A stretch of DNA of 64,000 nt from Streptomyces solicavernae (GCF_029968095.1 NZ_JASCIR010000001.1:248001-312000); one strand, 5' to 3'; counted from the stretch's first letter, positions 8,396 to 21,999 are shown. Translations and numbers: made by a program. The notes: generated by a model not told the origin, from the letters alone.

Positions 8396-8494
8396 GCCGC
8401 GCTCTGCGGGTGTGTGTCCCGCGCGCTGACCTCTGAAGATTAGCGCACGACGTGGCCAGTCCCAAAATCGATACTCAGGAGCGCCCGCGACGGC

Positions 8495-9205
8495 TCACTC
8501 GTCCTCGGCGAGCGTCAGCTCCACGCCGCCCACGAAACCGGCGGAGAGGTTGTAGATGAACGCGCCGAGGGTCGCCAGGGCCGTGGCCAGGACCACGTCG
8601 AGGGCCGCGATGACCGACGTGAAGAGGAGCACGCGCGGCAGCGACAGGAAGGACTGGAGGTCGAAGCCGTTGGACTCGTTGGAGCCGGTGGCCTCGGCGA
8701 TCGTGCCGCCGACCGTGGAGAAGACGCCCATCGCTTCCATGACCATCCACAGCACGGCGGCCGCGACGATCGTGCAGATGCCGAGCGCGATGGAGAGCAG
8801 GAAGCTGACCTTCATCACCGACCAGGGGTCGGCCTTCGCCACGCGGAGCCGTGCCTTGCGCGTGCGCGGGGTGGTGCGCGCGCCCGTGCGGGGGCGTCGG
8901 GTCGCGCCGTCGTCGGAGGGGTACGCCTGCGGCGGGTGGTACGCCGTGGGCTGCTCCTGGGCGGGCTTGCGCTCGCTCGGGAGGGCGCCCGCGCCGGGGG
9001 CGTACTCGGCCTTCTGGGCCCTCTGGGCCTCCTGAGCCTCCTGGGCCTCCTGGGCCTCCTGGGCCTTCCGGCCGGCGTACGCCTCCGGCTGGGGTTCGCG
9101 GGTGTCCGTCACGGTGCCCCCCTGAGCCCCTTGCGGGTCAGTGGCGGGGCCACGGCCGCCGTCCGATCCGTTGGTGCCTGCTGAGGCGCCCGTGGCTCCA
9201 CTCAC
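8495..9205 (-). CDS. DUF3566 domain membrane protein
   Basis: 236 residues from GTG 9205, placed eight bases after AGGAG; the in-frame GTG at 9214 lies too close to it. The first 120 residues are disordered and contain an AQE tripeptide repeat encoded by 9-bp units. The C-terminal domain (RLRVAKADPWSVMKVSFLLS...) has two long membrane helices and ends FVGGVELTLAEDE, the DUF3566 signature. The gene begins 17 bp past the gyrA stop, so it is in the gyrBA transcription unit, as in other actinobacteria. The function is unknown; neighbouring actinobacterial genes suggest a cell-envelope or division link. Confidence 0.85.
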   Translation of the reverse strand: MSGATGASAGTNGSDGGRGPATDPQGAQGGTVTDTREPQPEAYAGRKAQEAQEAQEAQEAQRAQKAEYAPGAGALPSERKPAQEQPTAYHPPQAYPSDDGATRRPRTGARTTPRTRKARLRVAKADPWSVMKVSFLLSIALGICTIVAAAVLWMVMEAMGVFSTVGGTIAEATGSNESNGFDLQSFLSLPRVLLFTSVIAALDVVLATALATLGAFIYNLSAGFVGGVELTLAEDE

Positions 9206-9222
9206 GTCCTGCACTCCTCGCG

Positions 9223-11841
<2,619 letters not shown>

Positions 11842-11883
11842 TGCTGGTCAAAGTCCTTTCGAGCTGCGGCTGGTGCGGCCGAC

Positions 11884-13980
<2,097 letters not shown>

Positions 13981-14050
13981 TCAGTGTGTGTCGACTGGTG
14001 GTCGGCTGGCAGGCCAGCCTGGTGCAGCGGTATCGCGTGTTTCCTGACCG

Positions 14051-14068
14051 CGCCCCACGCATGGGGCG
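14051..14068 (-). promoter_or_regulatory. Hairpin in the gyrB upstream region
   Basis: CGCCCCA-CGCA-TGGGGCG is a perfect 7-bp stem with a 4-nt loop, 131 bp upstream of the gyrB start. It lies in the 398-bp interval 13,921-14,318, which otherwise contains no convincing gene and must hold the gyrB promoter. The hairpin could be an operator or part of the leader RNA. No clean -35/-10 pair was identified. Confidence 0.4.
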
Positions 14069-14266
14069 AGATTAGCCTCCAGTCTACCGGTAGCGCCGAC
14101 AGTGATGGGCGTTTGCCGGTACCTGAGTCCTCATGTGCCGCCCTGAATCGGCCGCAGCCGACTCCCCATATGCGGAAAGGGGCTCCAGGAGGCTCACAGC
14201 GGCGCTCAGCGCTTCGGGCTGTCAACCCTCCGCTACGGTGCGGTAGCTATGGCGTGGCCATACCTT

Positions 14267-14336
14267 TTGCCCGCTAGCCGTACGTATCGCCTTGCCGCAC
14301 GACGTATCGCCTTGCCCGCTAGCCGTACGTATCGCC
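14267..14336 (-). repeat. Direct repeat duplicating the 3' end of the DUF721 gene
   Basis: A 25-bp sequence (key part GCTAGCCGTACGTATCGCC) occurs at 14,267-14,291 and 14,312-14,336. The right copy holds the last codons and stop of the DUF721 gene; the left copy is an extragenic duplicate. A shorter shared block, ACGTATCGCCTTGC, lies between them. Confidence 0.85.
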
Positions 14337-14867
14337 CGGGCCCGTGCTGCCCGGGGCGCGCAGCGGGCCGAAGCGGCGGGCCGGGCCCTGCGGGCCGTGC
14401 ACCTTGATCAGCTTCACGGTGCCGTGGCCGAGGTCCTGGTTGAGCCGCGCGACCAGCTGCGGCGCGAGCAGCCGCAGCTGCGTCGCCCAGGTCGTGGAGT
14501 CGCACTGGACGGTGAGGATCCGGGCCTCTTCGTCGTACTTCTGCGGTACGCAGTGCTTCGCCAGGTCGTCGCCGACGATCTGCGGCCAGCGGCCCATGAC
14601 GCCGCCGACCGCGGCCGGGGTCTCCCAGCCGCGCTCGGTGATCAGGCGGTTGATGGCGGCGCCGAGCGGCTGCGGGTCGCGCCCGTCCGCGCGCGCGCCG
14701 GAGCGGAGGCCGCCGCGTCTGGCCTGCTTCTTCTGCTCGGCGGCGGCGCCGCGCGCGCGGGCCTGCTCCTTGGCGGCGCGCAGCGCGACCCGGGCGAGGT
14801 CGACACCGCTGGGCTCGGCGGCGGGCTTGGGGCCGGGGTTCGGGGTTTCGTCGGGCTTGTCGGTCAT
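14319..14867 (-). CDS. DUF721 protein, DciA-like helicase loader
   Basis: 182 residues. The N-terminal 60 residues are charged and disordered (ARARGAAAEQKKQARRGGL). The C-terminal DUF721 fold runs from PLGAAINRLITERGWETP through GGVMGRWPQIVGDDLAKHC to LTVQCDSTTWATQLRLLAPQL. Bacterial DUF721 proteins (DciA) load or recruit the replicative helicase DnaB at replication initiation. Position between recF and gyrB next to oriC is conserved in actinobacteria. The ATG lies seven bases after recF, with a ribosome site GAGGTGACGAGGG made by the recF stop repeats, so the two are translationally linked. Confidence 0.85.
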   Translation of the reverse strand: MTDKPDETPNPGPKPAAEPSGVDLARVALRAAKEQARARGAAAEQKKQARRGGLRSGARADGRDPQPLGAAINRLITERGWETPAAVGGVMGRWPQIVGDDLAKHCVPQKYDEEARILTVQCDSTTWATQLRLLAPQLVARLNQDLGHGTVKLIKVHGPQGPARRFGPLRAPGSTGPGDTYG

Positions 14868-14874
14868 GCCCTCG

Positions 14875-15993
14875 TCACCTCGTCACCTCGCCCGCGGCGA
14901 CCGTGTACCGCGTGCCCGTCAGGACCTCCGGAACGTCGTCGTCCACGGCGGCTGTGACCAGCACCTGCTCGCCGGGGGCGACCAGCTCGGCGAGGCGTTC
15001 GCGGCGGCGGGCGTCCAGCTCGGCGAAGACGTCGTCGAGTACGAGCACCGGCTCGTTCCCCTCCGTCCGCAGCAGGTCGTACGAGGCGAGGCGGAGCGCG
15101 AGGGCGTACGACCAGGACTCGCCGTGGCTCGCGTACCCCTTCGCGGGGAGCTGGCCGAGCTTGAGGAGGAGGTCGTCGCGGTGCGGGCCGACGAGGGTGA
15201 CGCCGCGCTCGATCTCCTGCTTGCGGACTCCGGCAAGGGCCTCGGTCAGCTGCTCGTACAGCTCCTCGCGGCTGTGGCCCGTACCTTCGGCGGACGGCCG
15301 GTACTCCAGGGTGAGCGGGCCGCCGCCGGGGGCGAGTTGTTCGTACGCCTTGTCGGCCAGGGGCTGGAGGGTGGCGATCAGGTCGAGCCGCTGGGCGAGG
15401 AGTTCGGCGCCGGCGCGGGCCAGGTGCTGGTCCCAGACGTCGAGCGTGGACATGTCCATGGAGCGGCCGCCGTGTCTGCGGGCCATGGCGGCGGACTTGA
15501 GCAGGGTGTTGCGCTGCTTGAGCACCCGGTCGTAGTCAGAACGGATGCCGGCCATGCGCGGGGAGCGGGCGGTGACCAGCTCGTCGAGGAAGCGGCGGCG
15601 CTCGCCGGGGTCGCCCTTCACCAGGGCCAGGTCCTCCGGGGCGAACAGGACGGTGCGCAGGATGCCGAGTACGTCACGCGGTCTGACCTGCGAGGACCTG
15701 TTGATACGGGCGCGGTTGGCCTTGCCCGGGTTGAGTTCGAGCTCGATCAGCTGCCGGCGTTCGCCCTGCCGGACTGCGGCGCGGACGATGGCGCGGTCGG
15801 CGCCCATGCGGACCAGCGGGGCGTCGGACGAGACGCGGTGGCTGCCGAGGTTGGCGAGGTAGCCGACGGCCTCGACGAGGTTGGTCTTGCCCTGCCCGTT
15901 GGGCCCCACGAACGCGGTGACGCCCGGTTCGAGCGGGACCTCGACCCGGGCGTACGAGCGGAAGTCGGCCAGCGACAGATGCGTGACGTGCAT
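14875..15993 (-). CDS. recF: DNA replication/repair protein RecF
   Basis: 372 residues, an SMC-like ATPase that binds gapped DNA and helps load RecA through RecOR. Walker A is GPNGQGKT (30-37). The ABC signature region lies around [20 protein letters not shown], and Walker B is [20 protein letters not shown]-terminal [14 protein letters not shown] is the classic RecF opening. The stop codon is embedded in two GAGGTGAC units that also make the ribosome site for the DUF721 gene. A DnaA-box-like sequence lies about 25 bp upstream of the start. Confidence 0.97.
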   Translation of the reverse strand: MHVTHLSLADFRSYARVEVPLEPGVTAFVGPNGQGKTNLVEAVGYLANLGSHRVSSDAPLVRMGADRAIVRAAVRQGERRQLIELELNPGKANRARINRSSQVRPRDVLGILRTVLFAPEDLALVKGDPGERRRFLDELVTARSPRMAGIRSDYDRVLKQRNTLLKSAAMARRHGGRSMDMSTLDVWDQHLARAGAELLAQRLDLIATLQPLADKAYEQLAPGGGPLTLEYRPSAEGTGHSREELYEQLTEALAGVRKQEIERGVTLVGPHRDDLLLKLGQLPAKGYASHGESWSYALALRLASYDLLRTEGNEPVLVLDDVFAELDARRRERLAELVAPGEQVLVTAAVDDDVPEVLTGTRYTVAAGEVTR

Positions 15994-16017
15994 GGCCGTG
16001 GACCGACCTCCCCCAAG

Positions 16018-16026
16018 TGTGGACAG
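16018..16026 (-). promoter_or_regulatory. Isolated DnaA-box-like site upstream of recF
   Basis: Minus-strand CTGTCCACA matches the Streptomyces consensus (T/C)(T/C)(G/A/C)TCCACA. It lies in the 124-bp gnd-recF interval, which also holds two related TGTGGATCC sequences (rightward) and a short GC-rich inverted segment. It could let DnaA modulate recF, but a single 9-mer may also be chance. Confidence 0.35.
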
Positions 16027-16117
16027 TCCTGTGGATCCGCGGGCTGCGGACCCACAGGCTGTGGATCCGTTGACTGTTCTCTGCGTCTCTGCGTCTCTGC
16101 GCCCGAAGGCTGCGGTG

Positions 16118-16993
16118 TTACTTCTTCTCCACCGCGTGCCCGCCGAACTGGTTGCGCAGCGCGGCGATCATCTTCATCTGCGGCGAGTCCTCCTGACGGG
16201 AGGCGAAACGCGCGAAGAGCGAGGCGGTGATGGCCGGCAGCGGCACGGCGTTGTCGATGGCCGCTTCGACGGTCCAGCGGCCCTCGCCGGAGTCCTGCGC
16301 GAAACCGCGCAGCTTGTCCAGGTGCTCGTCCTCGTCGAGGGCGTTGACCGCCAGGTCGAGCAGCCAGGAGCGGATGACCGTGCCCTCCTGCCAGGAGCGG
16401 AAGACCTCGCGGACGTCGGTCACCGAGTCCACGGCCTCCAGGAGCTCCCAGCCCTCGGCGTAGGCCTGCATCATGGCGTACTCGATGCCGTTGTGGACCA
16501 TCTTCGCGAAGTGGCCCGCGCCGACCTTGCCTGCGTGCACGGAGCCGAAGTCGCCCTCCGGCTTCAGGGCGTCGAAGACCGGCTGGACCTTCGCGACGTC
16601 CTCGGCGGAGCCGCCGTACATCAGCGCGTAGCCGTTCTCCAGGCCCCAGACGCCGCCGGAGACGCCGCAGTCGACGAAGCCGATGCCCTTGGCGGCGAGC
16701 TCCTCGGCGTGCTTCTCGTCGTCCGTCCAGCGGGAGTTGCCGCCGTCCACGACGACGTCCCCGGGCTGGAGCAGCTCGGCCAGCTCGTCGATGGTGGACT
16801 GCGTGGCGGCACCGGCCGGGACCATCACCCAGACGACCCGCGGGCCCTTCAGCTTCTCCACAAGCTCCTGCAGGCTGTGGACGTCCGCGAGGTCCTGGTT
16901 GCGGTCGTATCCGATGACGGTGTGGCCTGCGCGGCGGATGCGCTCGCGCATGTTGCCGCCCATCTTGCCGAGGCCGACGAGACCGAGCTCCAT
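16118..16993 (-). CDS. gnd: 6-phosphogluconate dehydrogenase, short decarboxylating type
   Basis: 291 residues from ATG 16993 (AAGGATGACC just upstream; an in-frame ATG at 17008 has no site). The Rossmann motif [12 protein letters not shown] is at the N-terminus, followed by [25 protein letters not shown], the catalytic [15 protein letters not shown] and [18 protein letters not shown] with the active Lys-His-Asn. The short form is about 180 residues smaller than the canonical 470-residue enzyme, as in the actinobacterial NAD-preferring type. It oxidises 6-phosphogluconate to ribulose 5-phosphate and CO2 in the pentose phosphate pathway. Location between dnaN and recF is a Streptomyces hallmark. 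Confidence 0.93.
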   Translation of the reverse strand: MELGLVGLGKMGGNMRERIRRAGHTVIGYDRNQDLADVHSLQELVEKLKGPRVVWVMVPAGAATQSTIDELAELLQPGDVVVDGGNSRWTDDEKHAEELAAKGIGFVDCGVSGGVWGLENGYALMYGGSAEDVAKVQPVFDALKPEGDFGSVHAGKVGAGHFAKMVHNGIEYAMMQAYAEGWELLEAVDSVTDVREVFRSWQEGTVIRSWLLDLAVNALDEDEHLDKLRGFAQDSGEGRWTVEAAIDNAVPLPAITASLFARFASRQEDSPQMKMIAALRNQFGGHAVEKK

Positions 16994-17146
16994 CAGGTCA
17001 TCCTTCAATTAGCGTGCTGGTGTTTCGTACCCACGTCCGAGCCTACGCCCGGGCCTGTCGGCACACCTGCCGGCCTGGGCCGCTCACCTGTGCGGCTGCG
17101 CGGCTGTGGGGCCCAGGGGACCGTGCCGGGCCCGCGGTCCGTCCGT

Positions 17147-17194
17147 GCTCCGCCGCTCAGGCGCTCAGCCGCTCGGCCGCTCAGCCGCTCAGGC
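17147..17194 (-). repeat. 8-bp tandem repeats across the dnaN stop codon
   Basis: Six units of the type GCTCAGCC/GCTCAGGC/GCTCGGCC run from 17,147 to 17,194. The dnaN stop (17,181-17,183) lies in the fifth unit, so the array extends the gene's 3' end downstream. Confidence 0.85.
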
Positions 17195-18311
17195 GGACGG
17201 GCATGATCAGGTACTTGTACGCCTCGTCCGCCTCGGCGTCGAGCGCCGGCTTGCCGCTGAGCAGCGCGGGCTTGGTGGACGTGGTGAAGCTCAGCTGCGC
17301 GGCCGGGGAGTCGATCGCGCTGAGGCCGTCGAGCAGGAACGTCGGGTTGAAGGCGATGGAGATGTCGTCGCCCTCCAGCTGGGCGTCGACCCTTTCCACA
17401 GCCTGTGCGTCGTCGCTGGAGCCTGCCTCCAGGATCAGCACGCCCTGCTCGAAGCTGAGCCGCACCGGGGTGTTCCGCTCGGCGACGAGGGCCACGCGCT
17501 TCACGGCCTCGACGAACGGCGCCGTCTCGATGACGGCCACGGAGTTGAACTCCGTCGGGAACAGCGTGCGGTACTTCGGCAGGTCGCCCTCAAGGAGTCG
17601 CGTGGTCGTACGCCGGCCCGCGCCCTCGAAGCCGATCAGGCCCTCGCCCGCGCCGGAGCTGGACAGGGCGATCGTGACGCTGTCGCCGCTGGTCAGCGAC
17701 TTGGCGGTGTCCTGGAGCGTCTTGGCGGGGACCAGGGCGACCGCGGAGGCGTCCGGCGCCTCGGGCTTCCACAGGAACTCGCGGACCGCGAAGCGGTAGC
17801 GGTCGGTGGAGGCGAGCGTGACCGTGTCGCCCTCGATCTCGATGCGCACACCGGTGAGCACCGGGAGGGTGTCGTCACGGCCGGCGGCGATGGCGACCTG
17901 GGCGGCGGCCGCGGCGAAGACCTCACCGGGGACGGTGCCGGTGGCGGTCGGCATCTGCGGCAGCGCCGGGTACTCCTCCACCGGGAGGGTGTGGAGGGTG
18001 AAGCGCGAGGAGCCGCAGACCACGGTCGCTCGTACACCGTCTGTGGAGATCTCCACCGGGCGGTTGGGGAGGGCGCGGCAGATGTCCGCGAGCAGCCGGC
18101 CGGAGACGAGGACCGTGCCGTCCTCCTCGACCTCCGCCTCCACGGAGACCCGGGCCGAGACCTCGTAGTCGAAGCCGGAAAGGCTCAGGGCGCCGTCCTC
18201 GGCCTTCAGCAGCAGGCCCGCCAGGACCGGCGCCGGCGGACGGGCGGGGAGGCTGCGTGCCGCCCAGGCCACGGCCTCCGCCAGTACATCGCGCTCCACC
18301 CGGATCTTCAC
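17181..18311 (-). CDS. dnaN: DNA polymerase III beta subunit (sliding clamp)
   Basis: 376 residues from GTG 18311, eight bases after GCAGGAGGC; an upstream in-frame ATG at 18446 adds 45 residues unlike any clamp and was rejected. The start VKIRVERDVLAEAVAWAARSLPARPPAPVLAGLLL is the expected domain I, with TVPGEVFAAAAAQVAIAAGRDDTLPVLTGV in domain II and YLIMPVRLSG at the C-terminus. The ring tethers DNA polymerase III and other enzymes to DNA. It is the gene immediately left of oriC, read away from it. Its stop lies in an 8-bp tandem array. Confidence 0.98.
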   Translation of the reverse strand: MKIRVERDVLAEAVAWAARSLPARPPAPVLAGLLLKAEDGALSLSGFDYEVSARVSVEAEVEEDGTVLVSGRLLADICRALPNRPVEISTDGVRATVVCGSSRFTLHTLPVEEYPALPQMPTATGTVPGEVFAAAAAQVAIAAGRDDTLPVLTGVRIEIEGDTVTLASTDRYRFAVREFLWKPEAPDASAVALVPAKTLQDTAKSLTSGDSVTIALSSSGAGEGLIGFEGAGRRTTTRLLEGDLPKYRTLFPTEFNSVAVIETAPFVEAVKRVALVAERNTPVRLSFEQGVLILEAGSSDDAQAVERVDAQLEGDDISIAFNPTFLLDGLSAIDSPAAQLSFTTSTKPALLSGKPALDAEADEAYKYLIMPVRLSG

Positions 18312-18469
18312 GTAAGCCGCCTCCTGCTGTTGCCTGGCTGCTCGCCCTGCTGGCCTGCTGAGCCCTGAGGGCTCTCGTCGGTTTGGTTGGTGCGTCCCCA
18401 GGGTGGGGAGAACACCGGGGACCAGTCTGACGCACGGCACCGACACTCGGTGCGGCTCGGGGTCAAGTC

Positions 18470-19080
18470 GTGATGAGCGGCAGCCGACCGACGAAGCGCG
18501 AGTTGTCCACAGCCCCGTCTTCGAGACAAGTTCCCAGGGCTATCTAGGTGGGAGTAGTAGTAGGGGCTGTGGAAACCGTGGATAACTGCGTTTTCGCAGG
18601 TCACGCCCCAGATTTTTTCCACCGGTCCTGTGGGTGGAGCCCGTGGATAACCGGGCTCGGCTGTGGACACCGGAAAGTTGTGCACACCCCATACACAGGA
18701 CAGGGCGACTTGTCCCCAGCGCTGTCCCCAGCTTTACCCAGGTTGCCCACAGGCCAACCCAGCAGCTTGGTGTGACGGCTTTCACTCGCGCCGGTGAGAG
18801 GGTGCGTTGTGTTGCCGAACAGTGGACAACCATGTGGAGAAGCCGGGGAAAGCTGGGGACAACTGGCCTCAGCCTGTGGGTTGCCGGTGGACAACGCTTC
18901 GGGCGCTCTGTGGGCGAGATCGTTGTCCACAGCCTGTGGAGATCGTTTGTCCACGAATCCACAACCACTTGACCTGGAATGATGATCTGTCATCAGGGCT
19001 GCCTGTGGACACAGTATGGATAACTTCCCAGTCCCCAGGGTGTGGACGGCCTCGCCGCCGTATTTCTGTGGAGAACAGCC
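18470..19080. other. Chromosomal replication origin oriC
   Basis: Non-coding interval between dnaN and dnaA dense in DnaA boxes on both strands. Perfect TTGTCCACA occurs at 18,503-18,511 and 18,923-18,931. Close variants include TTATCCACG (minus, 18,577-18,585 and 18,642-18,650), GTGTCCACA (minus, 18,662-18,670 and 19,004-19,012), TTGTGCACA (18,678-18,686), TTGCCCACA (18,743-18,751), TTGTCCACT (minus, 18,821-18,829), TTGTCCACC (minus, 18,886-18,894) and TTGTCCACG (18,947-18,955), plus TTGTCCCCA and TTCTCCACA types. That gives roughly twenty sites, similar to the S. lividans/coelicolor origin. The stretch 18,312-18,470 is the dnaN upstream region. Confidence 0.95.
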
Positions 19081-19140
19081 TCCCGCAGACCCGAAATCGA
19101 ACACCGGGTGCCCGCAAGGGTGAACGCCTCGGGCTCCGCA

Positions 19141-19299
19141 CGTGGCTCGTGGCGCGCCCTGGACAGCGCGTGGCGCGCCCCGGACAGCGGCCGGTGGGCT
19201 CCGGACAGCGGCCGGTGGGCTCCGGACAGCTGGCGGTGGGCTCCGTACGCGGCTCGTGGCGCGCTCCGGACAGCGCGTGGCCGCGCTCCGGACAGCGCG
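19141..19299. repeat. Imperfect ~20-bp tandem array between oriC and dnaA
   Basis: About seven degenerate units with the core CTCCGGACAGC, each joined by GGCCGGTGG or GCGCGTGG, fill 19,141-19,299. The best copies (GGGCTCCGGACAGC plus spacer) lie at 19,197-19,240 with 21-bp spacing. The array directly abuts the dnaA terminator. It contains no DnaA boxes. Function unknown. Confidence 0.75.
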
Positions 19300-19334
19300 A
19301 AGGGCGCCCGGAGCGGGATGCTCCGGGCGCCCTT
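19300..19334 (-). terminator. dnaA transcription terminator
   Basis: AAGGGCGCCCGGAGC and GCTCCGGGCGCCCTT form a perfect 15-bp stem with a 5-nt GGGAT loop, 45 bp after the dnaA stop. There is no long T-tract, as is common in Streptomyces. It should shield oriC from dnaA read-through. Confidence 0.9.
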
Positions 19335-19378
19335 GGGACGGCTTGTCCTGCGGCTGCCGGCCGTTCTGGCCTCGGCCG

Positions 19379-21463
19379 TCAGCCGTTCTTGATGCGGTTG
19401 GTGAGCTCGGTGACCTGGTTGTAGATGGAGCGGCGCTCCGCCATCAACGCGCGGATCTTGCGGTCGGCGTGCATCACCGTCGTATGGTCGCGGCCGCCGA
19501 ACTGCGCCCCGATCTTCGGCAGCGACAGGTCCGTCAGCTCACGGCAGAGGTACATGGCGATCTGGCGGGCCGTCACCAGGACGCGGCTGCGCGACGATCC
19601 GCACAGGTCGTCCACCGTCAGGCCGAAGTAGTCCGCGGTCGCCGCCATGATGGCCGTCGCCGTGATCTCCGGGGCCGCGTCCTCGCCGCCGGGGATCAGA
19701 TCCTTCAGGACGATCTCCGTCAGCCCAAGATCGACGGGCTGCCGGTTGAGCGAGGCGAAGGCCGTGACCCGGATCAACGCCCCTTCCAGCTCACGGATGT
19801 TGCGCGAGATACGGGACGCGATGAACTCCAGGACCTCCGGCGGAGCGTTCAGCTGCTCCTGCACGGCCTTCTTCCTCAGGATCGCGATCCGCGTCTCCAG
19901 CTCGGGCGGCTGGACGTCCGTGATCAGGCCCCACTCGAAGCGGTTGCGCAAACGGTCCTCCAGCGTCACCAGCTGCTTGGGCGGCCGGTCGCTGGAGAGC
20001 ACGATCTGCTTGTTCGCGTTGTGGAGGGTGTTGAAGGTGTGGAAGAACTCCTCCTGCGTCGACTCCTTGTCCGCGAGGAACTGGATGTCGTCGACGAGCA
20101 GGATGTCCATCTCGCGGTACCGCTTGCGGAAGCTGTCGCCCTTGCCGTCGCGGATCGAGTTGATGAACTCGTTGGTGAACTCCTCCGAGCTCACGTACCG
20201 CACGCGCGTGCCCGGGTAGAGGCTCCGCGCGTAGTGCCCGATCGCGTGCAGCAGGTGGGTCTTGCCGAGGCCCGACTCCCCATAGATGAACAGGGGGTTG
20301 TACGCCTTGGCCGGCGCCTCGGCGACCGCGACCGCGGCCGCGTGCGCGAAGCGGTTCGAGGCGCCGATGACGAAGGTGTCGAAGAGGTACTTCGGGTTCA
20401 GCCGCGCCGTCGGCTCCCCGGGCCCCGTCGCGGGCGCCGGCTGGGCGGCGAGCGGCCCCGGCGCACCGCTGGGCGCGGGCAGCGAACTGGACCCGGGCCC
20501 AGCGCTGTGCACACCCCGCCCGCTCGGGCCGGGGTGCGAGGCGTGACCGCCGCGCGGCCCGCCGTGGCCCGCGTCCGGGTGCTCCCTCCGCTCCCCCCGC
20601 CCCTGCTGCTCGTACGACGACCGCTCTTGCTCGTACTGCGGGCGGTCCTGGTCGTACGACGGGCGCTCTTGCTCGTACGACGACCGCTCCTGGTCGTACT
20701 TTGAGCGGTCCTGCTCGTACGACGAACGGTCCGGGTCGTAAGACGGGTGGTCCTGCTCGTACTGCGGGCGCTCCTGCTCGTACGACGGACGCTCCTGCGG
20801 GCCGGGGCGGTAGTCGTGCTGGCCGGAGGGTGAGGCGTACGGGTCGCGCTCGGGGTAGCCGAGGCGGGGCTGCTGCCAGCCGTAGTCGTCCTGCGTCGGC
20901 CGCGGCCAGGCGCCAGGTTCCGGACGCTGATAGTCCGGGTAGGCGGGGCGGGCCGTCGGAAGCTGGTCGTTGTGCGTGGTGCCGTGCGAGCCGCCGTGCG
21001 CGCCGGGGTGTTCGGCGCGGCCGCCCGAGGGCAGGTCCTCGCGGCGCCGGTAGCCCTCGTACTGATCGCGCTGCTCACGCTGGTCGCGGTCCTGGCCGGC
21101 GCCCGGGAGTTCCTGCTCCTCGTACCGCTGCTGCTGCGGCTCCTCGTAGCGCTGGGGCGCCGGGGCGGGGGTCGGGGCCGGTTCGTTCGCCGAGTCGTCG
21201 ACGGTGATCGCGATGCGGATCGGGCGGCCGCACTCGCGGCTCAGGGTCTCGCTGACCACCGGGGCGAGCCGGCCCTCAAGGACGCCCTTCGCGAATTCGT
21301 TGGGAACGGCGAGCAGCGCGGTGTCGGCGACCAGCGCCAGCGGCTGGCAGCGCCGGATCCAGTGCTCGTCCTTCGCCTCGACTCCCTGACCGCGGCCCTC
21401 ACCCAGGAGTTGTTCAAGTACGCGTGGCCACACTGCGGCAAGATCGGCAGGTACGTCAGCCAC
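19379..21463 (-). CDS. dnaA: Chromosomal replication initiator DnaA with expanded domain II
   Basis: 694 residues, about 40-60 more than typical Streptomyces DnaA and 230 more than E. coli's. Domain I (1-90) starts [20 protein letters not shown]. Domain II (about 91-355) is disordered and includes nine consecutive heptads of the type (E/D)R(P/S)(S/Q)Y(E/D)Q at 224-286. The AAA+ domain III has P-loop GESGLGKT (395-402) and Walker [10 protein letters not shown] (453-461). Domain IV ends with the DnaA signature [15 protein letters not shown]. It melts oriC and recruits the helicase. The ATG is preceded by a promoter carrying DnaA boxes, indicating autoregulation. Confidence 0.98.
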   Translation of the reverse strand: MADVPADLAAVWPRVLEQLLGEGRGQGVEAKDEHWIRRCQPLALVADTALLAVPNEFAKGVLEGRLAPVVSETLSRECGRPIRIAITVDDSANEPAPTPAPAPQRYEEPQQQRYEEQELPGAGQDRDQREQRDQYEGYRRREDLPSGGRAEHPGAHGGSHGTTHNDQLPTARPAYPDYQRPEPGAWPRPTQDDYGWQQPRLGYPERDPYASPSGQHDYRPGPQERPSYEQERPQYEQDHPSYDPDRSSYEQDRSKYDQERSSYEQERPSYDQDRPQYEQERSSYEQQGRGERREHPDAGHGGPRGGHASHPGPSGRGVHSAGPGSSSLPAPSGAPGPLAAQPAPATGPGEPTARLNPKYLFDTFVIGASNRFAHAAAVAVAEAPAKAYNPLFIYGESGLGKTHLLHAIGHYARSLYPGTRVRYVSSEEFTNEFINSIRDGKGDSFRKRYREMDILLVDDIQFLADKESTQEEFFHTFNTLHNANKQIVLSSDRPPKQLVTLEDRLRNRFEWGLITDVQPPELETRIAILRKKAVQEQLNAPPEVLEFIASRISRNIRELEGALIRVTAFASLNRQPVDLGLTEIVLKDLIPGGEDAAPEITATAIMAATADYFGLTVDDLCGSSRSRVLVTARQIAMYLCRELTDLSLPKIGAQFGGRDHTTVMHADRKIRALMAERRSIYNQVTELTNRIKNG
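20606..20794 (-). repeat. Nine 21-bp in-frame repeats in dnaA
   Basis: The segment encodes heptads [63 protein letters not shown]. At DNA level each unit contains a plus-strand TCGTAC core (mostly CTCGTACGAC). Tyr at position 5 never changes while positions 3 and 4 vary. Confidence 0.95.
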
Positions 21464-21565
21464 AGGGCACGCTCTCTCATGGGTCCCACGAAGGTGTGGT
21501 TCTCGGGACGGGTCGAAACGGAAATCGGGTGGTGCGGGGGGAAGGGAACGAATCGGAGTTCAGCC

Positions 21566-21608
21566 ACGGTAGTCAGGGCGACCGTTGCGGTTCAAGTTGT
21601 TGTCCACA
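21566..21608 (-). promoter_or_regulatory. dnaA promoter with DnaA boxes
   Basis: Read leftward, -35 TTGAAC (21,590-21,595) and -10 TACCGT (21,566-21,571) are 18 bp apart, about 100 bp before the dnaA start. A perfect DnaA box TTGTCCACA (plus, 21,600-21,608) lies five bases upstream of -35 and a second, CTGTGCACA (21,611-21,619), follows. This matches known DnaA autoregulation in Streptomyces. Confidence 0.75.
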
Positions 21609-21642
21609 GGCTGTGCACAGTGTCCCCTCGCCCGCTGCCGGT

Positions 21643-21672
21643 TTGACCGGATGGCGTAGCCGCGCGTACCGT
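21643..21672 (+). promoter_or_regulatory. Candidate rpmH operon promoter
   Basis: TTGACC (21,643-21,648) and TACCGT (21,667-21,672) are separated by 18 bp, pointing right, about 165 bp before rpmH. It is back-to-back with the dnaA promoter, with the DnaA boxes between them, so DnaA binding could affect both. Confidence 0.6.
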
Positions 21673-21841
21673 GACCAGGTCGAGTTGTCGATGGCTGCTG
21701 CCGCCTGCCTCCGATGGGCATGGATCACGGTCCGATCCGAACCGTGCAGCGGTGCACTCGGGCGTATGCGAGCTCCTCGCGGGCGCACGGTGACAGCCAC
21801 ACGACACCCGCCGTCACCCGATTCATTTCTGGAGCCCCCGA

Positions 21842-21979
21842 GTGAGCAAGCGCACCTTCCAGCCGAACAACCGTCGTCGCGCGAAGACCCACGGCTTCCG
21901 GCTGCGGATGCGCACCCGTGCCGGCCGCGCCGTCCTGGCGTCCCGCCGCAGCAAGGGTCGCGCCCGCCTGTCTGCCTGA
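21842..21979 (+). CDS. rpmH: 50S ribosomal protein L34
   Basis: 45 residues: [20 protein letters not shown], then [24 protein letters not shown]. This is the complete, highly basic L34 sequence. Translation starts at GTG 21,842, eight bases after TGGAG. It is the first gene of rpmH-rnpA-yidD-yidC-jag, the order conserved next to dnaA across bacteria. Confidence 0.98.
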   Translation: MSKRTFQPNNRRRAKTHGFRLRMRTRAGRAVLASRRSKGRARLSA

Positions 21980-21999
21980 CCGCAGCAGGTCATGACGTC

